A stretch of 15,074 bases of DNA from CAYZDV01 sp964477275 (GTDB taxonomy: Bacteria > Acidobacteriota > Aminicenantia > Aminicenantales > Aminicenantaceae), in the NCBI GenBank assembly GCA_964477275.1, contig CAYZDV010000041.1, forward strand, positions 1-15,074, read 5' to 3'. Below the pieces are notes generated by a model. It worked only from the letters and a program-made list of their open reading frames with translations, was not told where the DNA came from and made no database searches. Positions 13,730-15,074 of this stretch are shown piece after piece. Made by a program: the position numbers and the translations under genes. Numbering within the stretch: the first letter of the stretch is position 1; every line of letters starts with the position of its first letter.

Positions 13730-14545
13730 TTAAGTCGTTTCCACGGGCTTCTCTGGAGCTCGTTCCACCCTTTCATCCGGAGAAGCGTCCTTGGCGGCAG
13801 GCGCCTCTTCATTCAATGAGGGCACTTCCTCTCTTTTTTCTTCCTGAAGCTCTCTTTCCAGCCTCTTTTTCTTTCCCTCGATGATGGCATCAGCGACCTT
13901 TGAAGTGAATAGCTCAATAGCCCTGACCGCATCATCATTCCCGGGAATGGGATGGTTAATGTTCTCGGGGTCGCCGTTGGTATCCACGACGGCCACGACG
14001 GGGATGTTCAGCTTTTGGGCTTCTGAGATGGCAATTTCCTCTTTGGTGGAATCGATAATGAACAGGACGCCGGGAAGTTCGGTCATTCCCTTGATTCCTC
14101 CCAGAGTCTTGGAGAGTTTTTTGTGGACTTTCTCCATCTTGGACTGTTCCTTCTTGCTCAGCAGCGCCCATCTTCCGTCCTCTTTCATCTCTTCCAGTTC
14201 CACCAGTTTGTCGGCGCTGCTCCTGACGACATGGAAATTGGTCAGCAGTCCACCCAGCCAGCGCTGGTTGACATACCAGGACTCGCAGCGGAGGGCGTGC
14301 TCCCTGATGATATCCTGAGCCTGCTTCTTCGTCCCGACCAGCAGTATCATCTTGCCGTTCTCCACTGCACTCCTGATGAAATGAAGAGCCTCCTTGAAAA
14401 TCTTGATGGTCTTCTGCAAATCGATGATGTAGATTCCATTCCTCTGACCGAAAATGTACTCCTTCATCTTTGGGTTCCACCGTTTTGTCTGGTGGCCAAA
14501 ATGAACTCCTGCTTCCAAAAGCTCCTTCATCGTTACTGTAACCAA
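13730..14545 (-). CDS. rpsB: Small ribosomal subunit protein uS2
   Basis: This 271-residue S2 has the conserved N-terminus MKELLEAGVHFGHQTKRWNPKM and the body motifs VGTKKQAQDII, WLGGLLTNF, LPGVLFIIDSTKE, and NIPVVAVVDTNGDPENINHPIPGNDDA. An acidic/lysine-rich tail of about 40 residues is added at the C-terminus. The start is TTG at 14545, giving the usual five residues before MKELLE. It is backed by GGAGGA with about 6 bases of spacing, whereas the downstream ATG at 14530 would be about 22 bases from that site. It sits between rpsI and tsf in the conserved block. Confidence 0.95.
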   Translation of the reverse strand: MVTVTMKELLEAGVHFGHQTKRWNPKMKEYIFGQRNGIYIIDLQKTIKIFKEALHFIRSAVENGKMILLVGTKKQAQDIIREHALRCESWYVNQRWLGGLLTNFHVVRSSADKLVELEEMKEDGRWALLSKKEQSKMEKVHKKLSKTLGGIKGMTELPGVLFIIDSTKEEIAISEAQKLNIPVVAVVDTNGDPENINHPIPGNDDAVRAIELFTSKVADAIIEGKKKRLERELQEEKREEVPSLNEEAPAAKDASPDERVERAPEKPVETT

Positions 14546-14559
14546 CGAAAATCCTCCGT

Positions 14560-14964
14560 TTATCTCTTGTGGTATTGAGGCGCCTTTCTGGCACCGAGCA
14601 ACCCGTATTTCTTCCTTTCCTTGATCCTGGCATCTCTGGTCAGCAGGCCGGCAGACTTGAGGCTGGTCTTCAATTCCTTGTTAAACTCAACCAGCGCCCT
14701 GGCAATCCCCAGGCGAATCGCCTCTGCCTGACCGCTCATTCCGCCTCCGTCGACACGGATGAAAATGTCGAACTTGTTGTCGGTCTCGGTCAGGCGCAGT
14801 GGTCGTTTGATGATGTTTTTCTCGCGCTCCAGCATAAAATATTCGTTGAAAGGGCGGGACCTTTTGTTCACGACCAGGGTGAGGTCTCCCTTCCCTGGCC
14901 GAAGGAAGACCCGGGCCACCGATGTTTTTCTTTTTCCTGTTCCGTAGTACTGGATTAAGCTCAA
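14560..14964 (-). CDS. rpsI: Small ribosomal subunit protein uS9
   Basis: This is a 134-residue S9. The N-terminus YYGTGKRKTSVARVFL and the GGGMSGQAEAIRLGIARAL segment are typical. The conserved C-terminal tail, which reaches the P-site tRNA, is GARKAPQYHKR, with His where Ser is more common before the final KR. The start is TTG at 14964, supported by a strong AGGAGG 4 bases before it; there is no in-frame ATG until well inside the protein. It begins 8 bases after the rplM stop and ends 14 bases before the rpsB start. Confidence 0.95.
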   Translation of the reverse strand: MSLIQYYGTGKRKTSVARVFLRPGKGDLTLVVNKRSRPFNEYFMLEREKNIIKRPLRLTETDNKFDIFIRVDGGGMSGQAEAIRLGIARALVEFNKELKTSLKSAGLLTRDARIKERKKYGLLGARKAPQYHKR

Positions 14965-14972
14965 CTGACCTC

Positions 14973-15074
14973 CTATTGCCGGTATTCCTGCAGGTTTTGT
15001 GCCGAATGAGGATGTGCGGGTCCCCTGTAGACTTTGAGCTTTTTATAGACAGCTCGACCGAGCTTTCCTTTGGG
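14973..15074 (-). CDS. rplM: Large ribosomal subunit protein uL13, C-terminal part
   Basis: Only the last 33 codons lie in the window, running off its right edge. The residues PKGKLGRAVYKKLKVYRGP, followed by AHPHSAQ, match the C-terminus of L13 (PxGxLGRxxxxKLKVYxG). The stop is TAG at 14975-14973. The pairing rplM-rpsI is the normal order in bacteria. Confidence 0.93.
   Translation of the reverse strand, partial: PKGKLGRAVYKKLKVYRGPAHPHSAQNLQEYRQ

Overview
The window looks like a chromosomal segment of a Gram-negative, non-proteobacterial bacterium. A LolA-type lipoprotein carrier, a DUF374 acyltransferase and a lipobox protein point to a two-membrane cell. The short (199-residue) EF-Ts, the block rplM-rpsI-rpsB-tsf-pyrH-frr and the many Lys/Arg-rich envelope proteins would fit the Acidobacteriota/Aminicenantota neighbourhood. 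That placement is an impression from the proteins, not a computed phylogeny. No phage, insertion sequence, CRISPR array, tRNA or rRNA was seen.

Layout, left to right. Positions 1-258 hold no convincing gene. A secreted protein of unknown function (259-957, +) faces a metallo-beta-lactamase-fold hydrolase plus Xer recombinase pair (2675 to 1147, -), joined by a 4-base ATGA overlap. Back to back with that pair is an SLC13/DASS sodium:anion symporter (2894-4366, +). Its strong promoter lies far upstream, and a 35-codon small reading frame fills the leader. Next comes a two-gene + strand unit: a 129-residue protein that I read as a degenerate MPN/JAB-like domain, and an AMMECR1-family protein (4493-5448). 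Three minus-strand genes follow: a TatT-like TPR lipoprotein, a DUF374 acyltransferase and an SSS-family sodium:solute symporter (8590 down to 5455). A 120-base imperfect palindrome lies between the last two. A 371-base gene-free gap (8591-8961) contains a GC-rich, highly self-complementary block. Then comes an envelope-stress-like + strand operon: lolA, an ECF sigma factor, a zinc-binding anti-sigma factor and a signal-peptide/beta-repeat/multi-membrane-span protein, the last three joined by ATGA overlaps (8962-11741). The right end (15074 down to 11811, -) is a translation block: the tail of rplM, then rpsI, rpsB, tsf, pyrH and frr.

How the genes work together. The right block is housekeeping translation (ribosomal proteins, elongation, UMP supply, ribosome recycling). 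The sigma/anti-sigma operon probably senses the envelope and controls itself, including lolA and the membrane beta-repeat protein. The remaining genes are transporters and small enzymes without an obvious shared pathway.

The most striking regulatory pattern is that good -10 boxes, often of the extended TGnTATAAT kind, sit only a few bases upstream of start codons. This predicts leaderless or nearly leaderless mRNAs for at least four genes and possibly for a small ORF. The best candidates for undescribed elements are the 120-base palindrome with its own -10 box (7028-7157), the structured block at 8690-8870, and the MPN-like protein that has lost its metal ligands.
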